From positions 44,413-108,412 of the forward strand of contig NZ_SLVX01000022.1 of assembly GCF_004341885.1 (NCBI RefSeq): 64,000 bases of DNA, given 5' to 3'. Shown in pieces: positions 9,181 through 17,779 of the stretch (within the stretch, counting starts at the first letter, position 1; each line of letters starts with the position of its first letter). The DNA comes from Shinella granuli (lineage in GTDB: Bacteria > Pseudomonadota > Alphaproteobacteria > Rhizobiales > Rhizobiaceae). The notes beneath the pieces are model-generated. The model was not told where the DNA came from. It ran no database searches and was given only the letters and a program-made list of their open reading frames with translations. The position numbers were made by a program, and so were the translations under genes.

Positions 9181-9561
9181 CTATCGGGCCGGGGCAAGGG
9201 AGCGGAGATAGGCGATGACGTCATCGGCGTCGTCGGGTTTCAGGCCGGAAAACGCCATGCGTGTTTTCGGAATCATTTTCTTCGGCCCGGCCAGATAGGC
9301 GGCCAGCGTCGCCTCGTCCCATCTGAGGCCCTTCCCGCCTTCCGCCTTCATCGCCTCGGAGTATTTTCCATAGTCACCGAGGGAGGCGGCCGGGCGGTCG
9401 ATGATGCCGACCAGGTGGGGGCCGACCTTGTTCACGGGCTGCTCGGCGTTGTGGCAGGCGGTGCATTTCTTGAAGACGGCGGCGCCGGCTTCCGCCGAGC
9501 CATCGGCGGCATTTGCGGCGACGGGAAGCACCAAAACGGTGAGAACGGCGAGACTTTTCAT
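9181..9561 (-). CDS. Class I cytochrome c (c552-like)
   Basis: A 126-residue small periplasmic cytochrome c. A signal peptide (about 19 residues, cleavage after ANA) is followed by one haem-binding site CTACH and a distal candidate Met ligand in PKTRMAFSGLKP. It is the last gene of a three-gene minus-strand set after a GMC oxidoreductase and its small Tat subunit, and is probably the electron acceptor of that dehydrogenase. About 120 bases separate it from the GMC gene. Confidence 0.9.
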   Translation of the reverse strand: MKSLAVLTVLVLPVAANAADGSAEAGAAVFKKCTACHNAEQPVNKVGPHLVGIIDRPAASLGDYGKYSEAMKAEGGKGLRWDEATLAAYLAGPKKMIPKTRMAFSGLKPDDADDVIAYLRSLAPAR

Positions 9562-9681
9562 GCTTGCTCCGCATTGACGGCAAAAAGCGGCCGGCTGAAG
9601 CCGGCCAAAGGTGGCGCGGCCTCACCAGCCGCACGCGATCACCGGCCACCCTTGGGCGACCGGGGAGGATCGCGGTTTTGC

Positions 9682-11253
9682 TCAGATCGTGCCGGCGCCC
9701 ATTTCCCTGGCGAGGTAGTCGGCCTGGCGGATGGCGAGCGTGACGATCGTCAGCGTCGGGTTTTCCGCTGCCCCCGTGGTGAACTGGCTGCCATCGGAGA
9801 CGAACAGGTTCTTGATGTCGTGCGTCTGGCCCCATTTGTTGACGACGCCGTCCTGCGGCTTCTCGCTCATGCGGTTGGTGCCGAGATTGTGCGTCGAGGG
9901 ATAGGGCGGCGTCGGGAAGCTGCGCGTCGCGCCGACGGCGGCATAGATCGCCTGCCCCTGCTGGTAGGCATGGTTGCGCATGGCGATATCGTTCGCATGG
10001 TCGGTGAACCAGACGTCGGGGATCGGCATGCCGTATTTGTCCTTCAATTCGCCATGCAGCTTCACGGCATTCTGTTCCTGCGGCATGTCCTCGCCGACGA
10101 TCCACAGACCCGCCATGTTGGCGTAGCTGTCCATGGCGGAGGCGAAGGAACGGCCCCAGCCGCCGGGATCGAGGAAGGCCGCCATGAACGGCACGCCGAG
10201 CGCCAGCGTCTCCAGCTCGTAGCCGCCGACGAAGCCGCGCGACGGATCGTGTTTGGCCTCGTCGCGGATGATGCCGGCCATGGTCGTGCCGCGGTAGAAA
10301 TGAACGGGCTTTTCGAACACGGCATAGACCGAACCGGTCGTGTGGCGCATGTAGTTCTTGCCGACCTGGCCGGAAGAGTTGGCAAGCCCGTCCGGATATT
10401 TGCTCGACGCGGAATTGAGCAGCAGGCGCGGGCTTTCGATGGAATTGCCGGCGACGCAGACGATGCGCGCCTTCTGGCTCTGCAGCGTGCCGTCCTTGTC
10501 GGCGTAGACGACGGCCGTGACCTTGCCGCTGTCGTCATGCTCGATCTTGACGACGTGGGAATTCGGCCGCACCTCCAGCTTGCCGGTCGCCTCGCCCTTC
10601 GGGATCTCGGTATAGAGCGTCGACCATTTGGCGCCCCATTTGCAGCCCTGGAAACAGAAGCCGGTCTGCTGACAGCTCATGCGGTCGTCGCGATCGGCCG
10701 AGTTGATCGCCATGTTGCCGGTGTGACAGTCCTTGTAGCCGAGCTTGTCGGCGCCGGCCTTGAGGATCTTGAAATTGTTGTTGCCGGGCAGGCCCTCGAT
10801 GCCGTTGGTGCGGGTCACGCCCATCTTGTCCTCGGCCTTGGCGTAATAGGGCTCCAGCTCGGCCAGCGTCAGCGGCCAGTCGAGCAGGTTGGCGCCCTCG
10901 ACCTTGCCGTAGTGCGTCAGCGTCTTGAACTCGTGCTCCTGGAAGCGCAGCGAGGCGCCTGCCCAGTGCGTCGTCGTGCCGCCGACCGCCTTGACGATCC
11001 AGGCCGGCAGGTTGGGAAAGTCCTTCGAGACGCGCCAGCCGCCGCCGGTCGTGCGGTGATCCAGCCAGGCGAGCTGGGCGAAGCTGTCCCATTCGTCGTT
11101 GATGAAGTCCTCGTGTTCGATGCGCGCGCCGGCTTCGAGCACGACGACGTCGATGCCCTTCTGCGCCAGTTCGTTGCCGAGCGTGCCGCCGCCGGCACCC
11201 GAACCGATGATGACGACCACGCTGTCGTCGTTGAGATCATAAGGAGCTGCCAT
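9682..11253 (-). CDS. GMC family oxidoreductase, catalytic subunit (glucoside 3-dehydrogenase-like)
   Basis: A 523-residue FAD enzyme. The ADP-binding motif is VVVIIGSGAGGGTLGNEL and the C-terminal GMC active-site region contains STHNLGTNRM and a later TTGAAENPTLT segment. A C-x5-C-x3-C cluster (SCQQTGFCFQGC) resembles the cysteine-rich segment that binds an Fe-S cluster in bacterial FAD glucose dehydrogenases. It has no signal peptide and would be co-exported with the Tat subunit encoded next to it. The start MAAPYDLND is chosen because GGGAGGAAA precedes it; an ATG six codons upstream falls before that site. The likely activity is periplasmic oxidation of a sugar or disaccharide; gluconate 2-dehydrogenase is an alternative. 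Confidence 0.85.
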   Translation of the reverse strand: MAAPYDLNDDSVVVIIGSGAGGGTLGNELAQKGIDVVVLEAGARIEHEDFINDEWDSFAQLAWLDHRTTGGGWRVSKDFPNLPAWIVKAVGGTTTHWAGASLRFQEHEFKTLTHYGKVEGANLLDWPLTLAELEPYYAKAEDKMGVTRTNGIEGLPGNNNFKILKAGADKLGYKDCHTGNMAINSADRDDRMSCQQTGFCFQGCKWGAKWSTLYTEIPKGEATGKLEVRPNSHVVKIEHDDSGKVTAVVYADKDGTLQSQKARIVCVAGNSIESPRLLLNSASSKYPDGLANSSGQVGKNYMRHTTGSVYAVFEKPVHFYRGTTMAGIIRDEAKHDPSRGFVGGYELETLALGVPFMAAFLDPGGWGRSFASAMDSYANMAGLWIVGEDMPQEQNAVKLHGELKDKYGMPIPDVWFTDHANDIAMRNHAYQQGQAIYAAVGATRSFPTPPYPSTHNLGTNRMSEKPQDGVVNKWGQTHDIKNLFVSDGSQFTTGAAENPTLTIVTLAIRQADYLAREMGAGTI

Positions 11254-11333
11254 GGTTTCCTCCCGAAACATGGGCGATCGGCGTTACACGCCTTGCAGCC
11301 GCGCCTCCTCCGGCGCCGGCTGCCGGATCGCCG

Positions 11334-11864
11334 TCAAAGCCATTCGATGTCGTCGAAACCGCGGGCGATGTAGCCGCCCTTGGAATAGGATTCGCCCTCG
11401 TAGCCGAAATGCGGCCAGAGCTCCTTCTGGTTATACAGGGAGACCACGAGGTCGCCGCGCACCGCCTGGAAGAAGGGCGTCGCCTCGATCTGCTTGAGAA
11501 TATCGACGCGGTCGTCCTCCCAGCCGAGGCCGCGATAGCCGCCCGCGCCGGCGCGCGCATCGAGGTCGGCGATGCCCGCCTCGATCAGTTCCCTGTGCGC
11601 ACCATCCGTGCCGGCCTTCGTGTCATGGCCCTTCACGGCGATGGCATAGAACCGATCGGCGATGGAATCGTGCGGATAGATGTCACGGGCGAGCTTGATG
11701 AGGGTCGCCATGGTGTCCGGCTTCAGCGCCGCCGTCTCCAGGCCCCAGGCCTTGTCGGGACTGATCACCGCATTGCCGGTGATGATGAGCGCAGCGCCGA
11801 TCGTGCCGCGCTTGAGAAGCTCGCGCCGGGAGAGCCCGGGGCGCTGCTCGTAGATGGTCGTCAT
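11334..11864 (-). CDS. Gluconate 2-dehydrogenase subunit 3 family protein with Tat signal
   Basis: A 176-residue small subunit with a twin-arginine signal SRRELLKRG and a hydrophobic stretch (GAALIITGNAV) in the first 35 residues. Family members are small partners of three-component FAD sugar dehydrogenases and act as the export escort. The start at MTTIYEQ is placed by a GGGAGGAA ribosome site; a further ATG seven codons upstream is not supported. It precedes the GMC subunit by 80 bases in the same orientation. Confidence 0.88.
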   Translation of the reverse strand: MTTIYEQRPGLSRRELLKRGTIGAALIITGNAVISPDKAWGLETAALKPDTMATLIKLARDIYPHDSIADRFYAIAVKGHDTKAGTDGAHRELIEAGIADLDARAGAGGYRGLGWEDDRVDILKQIEATPFFQAVRGDLVVSLYNQKELWPHFGYEGESYSKGGYIARGFDDIEWL

Positions 11865-11921
11865 GTCGCATTCCTCCCGTTGCATCTGGAACGGGCGGCC
11901 CTCCTCCGGCCGCCCGTCCGT

Positions 11922-12317
11922 TCATTTGAAGCGGCCGTGCCGTTGCAGGACCTCGATCTTGTAGCCGTCAGGATCGGTGACGAAGAAGAAGCGGGCGAGC
12001 AGGCCGCCGTCGCGATTGAACTCGACGATCTTGCCCGTCGTGAAGCCGAGCGCCGATATGCGGGCGTGCTCGCCGTCGAGGTCGGAGACGGAGACGGCGA
12101 AATGGCCGTAGCCGTCGCCCAGATTATAGGCTTCGCTGCGGCCCTTGTTGATCGTCAGCTCGAGCTCGAATTCGCTTTCGGCATTGCTCATATAGACGAG
12201 CGTGAAGGTCTCGAAGTCGAGCCGGTCGGCCACGTCGAGCCCAAACGCCTTGTTGTAGAAATCCACGGACCGGTCCTCGTCCAGAACCCGGATCATGGAG
12301 TGGATCGACTTCGCCAC
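11922..12317 (-). CDS. VOC family protein (glyoxalase I-like)
   Basis: A 131-residue protein of the vicinal oxygen chelate fold, close in sequence style to lactoylglutathione lyase: HSMIRVLDEDRSVDFYNKAFGL at the start, ELELTINKG in the middle, and DPDGYKIEVLQRHG at the C-terminus containing a metal-ligand Glu. Glyoxalase I converts the methylglyoxal-glutathione hemithioacetal to lactoylglutathione. GTG is chosen because GGGAGAA lies just upstream and the protein then starts at its family boundary; an upstream ATG would add 21 unsupported residues. It is the first gene of the dehydrogenase group or separate from it; the gap to the next gene is 57 bases. Confidence 0.85.
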   Translation of the reverse strand: MAKSIHSMIRVLDEDRSVDFYNKAFGLDVADRLDFETFTLVYMSNAESEFELELTINKGRSEAYNLGDGYGHFAVSVSDLDGEHARISALGFTTGKIVEFNRDGGLLARFFFVTDPDGYKIEVLQRHGRFK

Positions 12318-12529
12318 GCTGTTCTTCTCCCGTCTGCAATTCGCGTTGTGAGGAGATTTTGCGCCCGGAATCACGGCCATGGGTAGCAGCCCGTTACCGC
12401 ACGCAGATTTTCATTTCCGGAGTTTCATGCGAAGGATTTTTCGCCGATCCGGCGCCACTGGGATGATTTGACCAAAGCCGGGGGCCGCCGCATAATCACG
12501 GCCATAAGAACAAGACTGGAGGATAAACC

Positions 12530-12838
12530 ATGTGTGAGGTCTTTGCGGGCCAGGACCCGCAACGCTATCGGCCTGTCAACCGTTCCGTGCGGATCGGCGG
12601 ACATTCGACCAGTATCCAGATCGAAGCCGCGTTCTGGGACCTGATCGACGAGATGGCCGCAGGCCAGGGCCTGTCGACGTCCCGCTTCCTCTCGACGCTC
12701 TATGACGAGGCGCTTGAGATCAACGGCTCGGTGTCGAATTTCGCCTCGCTGCTGAGGACGAGCTGTCTCATCTACATCATGGCCGGCACGGGAAAATGTG
12801 ACGGCGCGCGCCAATTCCATATCGTCGCGGCGGAATAG
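12530..12838 (+). CDS. Ribbon-helix-helix domain protein
   Basis: A 102-residue protein with an RHH_4-type domain: a short strand VNRSVRIGGHSTSIQIE followed by helices FWDLIDEMAAGQG and STSRFLSTLYDEAL. This family is common in rhizobia, usually standing alone. The small RHH fold suggests DNA binding, but no target or partner is visible; it has no toxin neighbour. The ATG follows a GGAGGAT-like site. The region between it and the divergent VOC gene is about 210 bases and would hold both promoters. Confidence 0.75.
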   Translation: MCEVFAGQDPQRYRPVNRSVRIGGHSTSIQIEAAFWDLIDEMAAGQGLSTSRFLSTLYDEALEINGSVSNFASLLRTSCLIYIMAGTGKCDGARQFHIVAAE

Positions 12839-13034
12839 CCCCGCCATCGACATCATCGATGCCTCCGCCGCGATGCGCCGCACGCAGCCGGCCTGGAGAT
12901 GCTTGACGATCCGTCACAAGCGGGTGGCCGATTTGGCGCGCGGATATACGGTTAGCTGATGACATTCGGCTCCTGATTGCCATATTTAAGGGACTGTCGG
13001 ATTGGACATGGCCTTTGCAACGGGAGTTACATCA

Positions 13035-13745
13035 GTGAGCGGACTGCAGAAGGGTATGCTTCTTGGCTTCTTCGCGGCATGCCTGGTGATGGCCGCAGGT
13101 CTTCCCTTCCGCCAAGCCGATGCCGCGGATTGCCGGGCGGACCCCGAGCCCGAAGTGGATTGGAGCGCCTGCAGCAAGAAGAACCTGATGCTGGGCGGCA
13201 GCAATTTCACCGGTGCGAATTTCCGGGATGCCGACCTCAGCTACACAGACATGCGCGAGACGAACCTGACGGCGGCCGTCCTGGAAAAGGCGACGATGAT
13301 CCGGACCTGGTTCACCGGCGCGCGTATGGAAAAGGCGAACTTCGCACGGGTGGAAGCCTATCGCTCCAGCTTTCAGAAGGTCGTTGCGAAGGGGGCCTCG
13401 TTTGCATCCGCCGAACTCCAGCGCGCGGCATTCGACGGCGCCGACCTCAGTTATGCGAGCTTCGAGAAGGCCGATCTCAGCCGCGCGTCCTTCGACGAGA
13501 CGGTGCTTTCGGGCGCAAGCTTTGCCTATGCGAACCTTTCCCGCGCCGATCTGAGCAAGGCAAGCGTCGCGGGAACGATCGGCCTCGACAGGGCCTTCAT
13601 GCTGTTGACGCGGATCGAAGGGCTCGATCTTTCCCGCGCGACCGGTCTCGACCAGTCCCAGATCGACATGGCCTGCGGCGATGCCAAGACCAGGCTTCCG
13701 GAGGGCCTCGCGGCGCCGGCAAGCTGGCCGTGCCCGAGGGACTGA
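13035..13745 (+). CDS. Exported pentapeptide repeat protein
   Basis: A 236-residue protein with a signal peptide (hydrophobic GMLLGFFAACLVMAAGL, cleavage near ADA-AD) and then about 25 A(D/N)LxX pentapeptide repeats from roughly residue 55 to 200, for example GANFRDADLSYTDM and KADLSRASFDETV. These repeats form a right-handed square beta helix. Two cysteines flank the start of the repeats (DCRAD, SACSKK) and one lies near the end. The GTG is preferred since GGGAG precedes it; ATG at 13008 and TTG at 13002 are in frame. Function is unknown; export argues against a gyrase-protecting Qnr role. Confidence 0.85.
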   Translation: MSGLQKGMLLGFFAACLVMAAGLPFRQADAADCRADPEPEVDWSACSKKNLMLGGSNFTGANFRDADLSYTDMRETNLTAAVLEKATMIRTWFTGARMEKANFARVEAYRSSFQKVVAKGASFASAELQRAAFDGADLSYASFEKADLSRASFDETVLSGASFAYANLSRADLSKASVAGTIGLDRAFMLLTRIEGLDLSRATGLDQSQIDMACGDAKTRLPEGLAAPASWPCPRD

Positions 13746-13832
13746 GACGTTTCTCTCCGTCATCGCGGCACATCTCCTACGCTTCGCGTTTCGGAAAAAC
13801 CTTGTCCCCGAATGGCGTTGCCGGGGCCGGCT

Positions 13833-14357
13833 CTATTTGCCGGCGCTCCCGGTGTCGAAATCCTTCGCCTGTGCTTCGAGCCGCTCGATGAAGCGGGTAT
13901 AGAGATCTGCGAAGGTCGCCATCTCCTCCTCCGTCCAGTCGCACAGGACCTTTGACAACACCTCTTCCTTGACGCCGTTCACCTGGTCGAGCCAGTGCAT
14001 GCCGGCCTTCGTCAGCGTGACGATGGTGCGCCGCCCGTCCTCCTGGGACGCCGCGCGGCGCACGACGCCGCGCTTGACGAGATCCGCGACGATGCGGCTC
14101 GCGCGCGAATGGTCGATCCGCAACTGCTCGGCGAGCGCACCGACCGTGACCTCCTGTTCGAGGCCGAGGCGCCGGACCAGGGACAGGGCGTCGAGATGCG
14201 AAAGCTCCAATCCCGCGCCGACGCGCGAAATGGCGAGGCGCCCGATATAGCGCCGGCCGGTCATGATCCGCATCCGTCCCATTGCCGCGCCGATGCGGGC
14301 GAAGGCGCTGGTGCCGGCGGCGCCGGTCTTCTGTTCGTCATCGCTGCTCATGTCCAT
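13833..14357 (-). CDS. MarR family transcriptional regulator
   Basis: A 174-residue winged-helix regulator. The recognition region reads VTVGALAEQLRIDHSRASRI and the wing is ASQEDGRRTIVTLTKAG. It is transcribed divergently from a DHA2 efflux gene, the common arrangement of a repressor with its target pump. The intergenic region holds a large inverted repeat made of two near-identical palindromes, presumably its operator. The inducer cannot be told from sequence. Confidence 0.93.
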   Translation of the reverse strand: MDMSSDDEQKTGAAGTSAFARIGAAMGRMRIMTGRRYIGRLAISRVGAGLELSHLDALSLVRRLGLEQEVTVGALAEQLRIDHSRASRIVADLVKRGVVRRAASQEDGRRTIVTLTKAGMHWLDQVNGVKEEVLSKVLCDWTEEEMATFADLYTRFIERLEAQAKDFDTGSAGK

Positions 14358-14392
14358 GGGTTAGCAGATTTCCGCCGGCGTCAAAACATATT

Positions 14393-14441
14393 TGTGCCTT
14401 TATCACATATGTGCGATTGACATATATGTGATAAAGGCACA
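14393..14441. promoter_or_regulatory. Double-palindrome operator between MarR gene and efflux gene
   Basis: An 18-base arm TGTGCCTTTATCACATAT (14393-14410) is exactly inverted at 14424-14441, with 13 bases between. Each side also holds its own small palindrome (CACATATGTG at 14404, ACATATATGT at 14420), so there may be two dimer sites. TTGACA at 14417 could be the -35 box of the efflux gene, blocked when the site is occupied. The placement suits joint repression of both genes by the MarR protein. Confidence 0.8.
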
Positions 14442-14482
14442 CAAACCCTCACCCCAGGAAAGACAGAGACCGAGTTGCCGCC

Positions 14483-16039
14483 ATGGATGCCCGTCCGCGC
14501 CCCGACAAAGACAACGAAACAGCCTATGCATCGCTCGTACCCGACCCGCGCCGCCGGATGCTGGTCGTCTGCCTGCTGATGACGGGCATCTTCATGGCGG
14601 CGCTGGACAACCAGATCGTCTCGACCGCACTGCCGACCATCGTCGGCGAATTCGGCGAGCTGGAGCGGTTCGGCTGGGTGGGCTCGGCCTATCTGCTGGC
14701 GACCAGCGCCGTGATGCCGGTCTATGGCAAGCTGGGCGACCTCTTCGGCCGCAAATATGTGATGATGACCGCGATCTTCATCTTCGCGCTGGGCTCGCTT
14801 GCCTGCGGCCTTGCCGTTTCGATGAATACGCTCATTGTCGCCCGCGTGCTGCAGGGGCTGGGCGGCGGCGGCATCATGGTCTCGATCTTCTCGATCAATG
14901 CCGATCTTTTCGAACCGCGCGTGCGGGCGCGCTACCAGAGTTATTCGAGCCTGATGCTGATGGCGGCCGGCGCGGTCGGCCCCACGCTGGGCGGCGTGCT
15001 CTCCGACCTCTTCGGCTGGCGCTCGATCTTTCTCGTCAACCTGCCCATCGGCATCGTCGTGCTCACGGGCCTTGCCCTGATCCTGCCCTATCGCAAGCCG
15101 AGCCGCCGGCCGAAGATCGATTTTACCGGGGCAATCCTGCTTGCCGCCGTGGTGTCGAGCGTGGTGCTGTGGGCCGACAGCCGGGAGATCTTCGGTTCGC
15201 TCGTCTCCGCCGGAAGCCTTGCCGTCGTCGCCTTCGGCGCGGTCTGCCTGGTCGCGTGGGTCCGTGTCGAGCGCCGCGTTCCCGAGCCGATCGTTCCGCT
15301 CGGCCTGTTCCGCAACCAGACCGTCAACCTTCTCCTGGTCGTCTCGCTGGTGAGCGGAGCGATCGGCATCGGTTCGATCAACTATATCGCCCTCTTCCTG
15401 CAGACCACCACCGGCCTTTCCCCTTCGCAGGCCGGCCTCCTGTTCATGGCGCTGACGGCCGGCATCGCCGCCGGTTCCCTGACAGCCGGGCGGCTGATCT
15501 CGCTGACGGGCCGATACAAGGTCTTTTCCGTCGTCAGCACGGCCGGCGGGCTGGTGACCTTCCTCCTGTTCGCCACCGTCCATCCCGGCACGCCGGTCTA
15601 CCTGATCGGCCTCTTGATGCTCCTGCAGGGCCTCAGCGTCGGTTTCGGCCAGCAGGTCCCGGTGATCGGGGTGCAGAATGCCGCCAATGCGGCCGATCTC
15701 GGCGCCGCCACCGGCGCCGTCACGCTGACCCGCATGGCAGGAGCCTCGATCGCCATCAGCATCTACGGCGCCATGCTCGCCGCCTTCGTCTCCGGGCAGG
15801 GGCACAGCATTCCCGGCGTCACCAGCATCGAAGGGCTGACCCCGGCGGAACTCGCCGCACTGCCCGAACAGGTCCGCGCGCTGGTCGCGGCCGTCTATAC
15901 GGACGCCTTCCGGCCCGTGTTCCTCAGCATGGCCGGCATGATCGCGCTGGGCCTGCTGGCCGCGCTTTCCTTGAAGAACGTCCGGCTTCAGGCGACCCCA
16001 GCAAAGCCGAATAGCATGGGAAGCGGAACAGCCCCCTGA
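14483..16039 (+). CDS. DHA2 family MFS drug efflux transporter (EmrB/QacA-like)
   Basis: A 518-residue inner-membrane proton antiporter of the 14-helix DHA2 family. It shows motif C-like and motif A-like sequences: FMAALDNQIVSTALPTIV in helix 1, GKLGDLFGRKYVMM after helix 2, and GGGGIMVSIFSI. It likely exports amphipathic toxic compounds. No membrane fusion partner (EmrA) is adjacent. Its divergent MarR gene and the intervening inverted repeat imply drug-inducible expression. A strong hairpin terminator follows. Confidence 0.93.
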   Translation: MDARPRPDKDNETAYASLVPDPRRRMLVVCLLMTGIFMAALDNQIVSTALPTIVGEFGELERFGWVGSAYLLATSAVMPVYGKLGDLFGRKYVMMTAIFIFALGSLACGLAVSMNTLIVARVLQGLGGGGIMVSIFSINADLFEPRVRARYQSYSSLMLMAAGAVGPTLGGVLSDLFGWRSIFLVNLPIGIVVLTGLALILPYRKPSRRPKIDFTGAILLAAVVSSVVLWADSREIFGSLVSAGSLAVVAFGAVCLVAWVRVERRVPEPIVPLGLFRNQTVNLLLVVSLVSGAIGIGSINYIALFLQTTTGLSPSQAGLLFMALTAGIAAGSLTAGRLISLTGRYKVFSVVSTAGGLVTFLLFATVHPGTPVYLIGLLMLLQGLSVGFGQQVPVIGVQNAANAADLGAATGAVTLTRMAGASIAISIYGAMLAAFVSGQGHSIPGVTSIEGLTPAELAALPEQVRALVAAVYTDAFRPVFLSMAGMIALGLLAALSLKNVRLQATPAKPNSMGSGTAP

Positions 16040-16064
16040 TCGGCGGGATCGATGCCATGGGCAA

Positions 16065-16097
16065 GCCGACGGTCGCGCCGCGCCTGCGACCGTCGGC
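16065..16097 (+). terminator. Rho-independent terminator after efflux gene
   Basis: GCCGACGGTCGC pairs exactly with GCGACCGTCGGC across a nine-base loop, and is followed by GTATTTGTGCTTTTT. It starts 25 bases after the efflux gene stop. Confidence 0.87.
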
Positions 16098-16172
16098 GTA
16101 TTTGTGCTTTTTCCGGCCCCGCGAAGGCGCTATTGCTCGATCCGACCAGTCCCGTCAAAGATGGAGGTTTTC

Positions 16173-17171
16173 GTGAGCGTCGGCCTGATTGCCCTTCTCG
16201 ATGATGTCGCGGCACTTGCCAAGGCGGCGGCGGCCTCGCTGGATGACGTCGCCGCACAGGCCGGCAAGGCCGGCGCCAAGGCGGCGGGCGTCGTCATCGA
16301 CGATGCGGCCGTGACGCCGCGCTACGTCACCGGTTTTTCACCCGCGCGGGAACTGCCGATCATCGGCAAGATCGCGCTCGGCTCGCTGAAGAACAAGCTT
16401 CTCTTCCTGCTGCCCGCCGCCATCGCGCTCAGCCTCGTCGCGCCCCAGGCGATCACGCCGCTGCTGATGGCCGGCGGCCTCTTCCTTTGCTACGAAGGCG
16501 CCGAAAAGATCTACGAACTCATCTCGCCCCATGGCGCCCATCACCATGAGGAGCAGCTCGATCCGGCAGGCGCCGATGCGAAAGCCTTCGAGGACGGCAA
16601 AGTCGCCGGTGCCATCCGCACCGATTTCATCCTCTCCGCCGAGATCATGGCGATCACGCTCGCCTCGGTGCCCGATGCCGGCCCCGTCATGCAGGCGCTG
16701 ATCCTCGCGCTTGTCGGCATCGTCATCACCGCCGGCGTCTATGGCGTCGTCGCGCTGATCGTGAAGGCGGACGATGTGGGCCTCTGGCTTGCCGGCCGCC
16801 CCTCGCGCTCGCCGGTCGATACAGCCCTTCGCCTCCTCGGCCATGGTCTCGTCAAGGGCATGCCCTATCTCCTGAAACTGCTCGGCGCGGTCGGTACGGC
16901 GGCGATGATCTGGGTCGGCGGCGGAATCCTGGTGCACGGCGCGGAGATATTCGGCTTCTCTGCACCCGCCCACATGCTGCACGATGCCGGCGAGGCCGCC
17001 GCGCACGCCGTTCCCGCCCTCGGTGGCCTCGTCTCCTGGCTGGTTCAGGCCGCCGGCTCTGGGGTCATCGGGCTTGTCGTCGGCGCCGTTTTGATCCCCG
17101 TCGTCAGCATGGCCGTTGCGCCGGGCTGGCGCTGGCTGAGCCGCCGGCTCCGCAAGTTGCGCGCGGCCTGA
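16173..17171 (+). CDS. DUF808 family membrane protein (YedI-like)
   Basis: A 332-residue inner-membrane protein like E. coli YedI. The N-terminus [20 protein letters not shown], the later [14 protein letters not shown], and [19 protein letters not shown] are the family hallmarks. Several transmembrane helices are evident at about 75-110, 165-210, 230-265 and 290-320. The function of the family is not known. GTG is chosen because GGAGG lies at the right spacing; that puts the start at the family consensus. Confidence 0.9.
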   Translation: MSVGLIALLDDVAALAKAAAASLDDVAAQAGKAGAKAAGVVIDDAAVTPRYVTGFSPARELPIIGKIALGSLKNKLLFLLPAAIALSLVAPQAITPLLMAGGLFLCYEGAEKIYELISPHGAHHHEEQLDPAGADAKAFEDGKVAGAIRTDFILSAEIMAITLASVPDAGPVMQALILALVGIVITAGVYGVVALIVKADDVGLWLAGRPSRSPVDTALRLLGHGLVKGMPYLLKLLGAVGTAAMIWVGGGILVHGAEIFGFSAPAHMLHDAGEAAAHAVPALGGLVSWLVQAAGSGVIGLVVGAVLIPVVSMAVAPGWRWLSRRLRKLRAA

Positions 17172-17235
17172 CGGCCCTCGCATTCCCGCCCCACTGCCAG
17201 TGGAGACCGGAGCGGGGCTCGATCAGGAGGACACC

Positions 17236-17586
17236 ATGGCAGGACACCGCATTTATTCCATCAGCGTCGCCAGCGTTTATCCCCACTATGTCGCGAAGGC
17301 CGAGAAGAAAGGCCGCACGAAGGCGGAGGTCGACGAGATCATCTGCTGGTTGACCGGATACAGCCTCGCGGCCTTCAACGATCAACTGGCACGGAAAACC
17401 AGCTTCGAGGACTTTTTTGCCCGGGCACCCGCAATGAACCCGGCGCGATCCGCGATAAAGGGCACGGTCTGCGGCGTCCGCGTCGAGGAGATCGAGGAGC
17501 CGACCATGCGGGAGATCCGCTATCTCGACAAGCTGATCGACGAACTTGCGAAAGGCAAGGCGATGGAAAAGATCCTGCGGGCCTGA
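17236..17586 (+). CDS. DUF2200 family protein
   Basis: A 116-residue cytoplasmic protein of the DUF2200 family, of unknown function. It begins [21 protein letters not shown] and contains [12 protein letters not shown] and the segment [12 protein letters not shown], which are nearly invariant in homologues. An AGGAGGA ribosome site precedes the ATG; an upstream in-frame start is not supported. A perfect hairpin downstream separates it from the convergent aztD gene. Confidence 0.88.
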   Translation: MAGHRIYSISVASVYPHYVAKAEKKGRTKAEVDEIICWLTGYSLAAFNDQLARKTSFEDFFARAPAMNPARSAIKGTVCGVRVEEIEEPTMREIRYLDKLIDELAKGKAMEKILRA

Positions 17587-17741
17587 TCTGTGGCGCCGGC
17601 CGCTCATCCTCTCGGGGCGAGGCCGCCCAGCGGGAAGGCGAAGCTTTTCCTGAAGGCGCCGTCCCAAAGCTCGCCCCGGTGGTCCGCCTCCGCCGCGCCG
17701 GCTTTCGACAGACCCCTGCCGAGCAAGTCCAGGCGGAGAAG

Positions 17742-17765
17742 GGAATGCCGGCAAGCCGGCATTCC
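17742..17765. terminator. Bidirectional hairpin terminator
   Basis: GGAATGCCGGC and its exact inverse GCCGGCATTCC are separated by only AA. It lies between the convergent DUF2200 and aztD genes. The T-run is poor, so termination efficiency is uncertain. The stretch 17590-17740 before it holds no convincing gene. Confidence 0.65.
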
Positions 17766-17779
17766 TCGGCGAAACGGCC

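Noticed and set aside
9160..11373. Antisense frame of over 700 codons opposite the cytochrome/GMC genes
   Set aside because: Composition is typical of a shadow; the minus-strand genes have clear motifs and signals.
16065..16097. Hairpin as a regulator site for DUF808
   Set aside because: Arms are GC-rich and followed by a T-rich run just after an efflux gene, which fits a terminator better.
17590..17740. Short plus-strand frame after DUF2200
   Set aside because: Arg/Ser/Pro-rich shadow sequence running into aztD on the opposite strand; no ribosome site.
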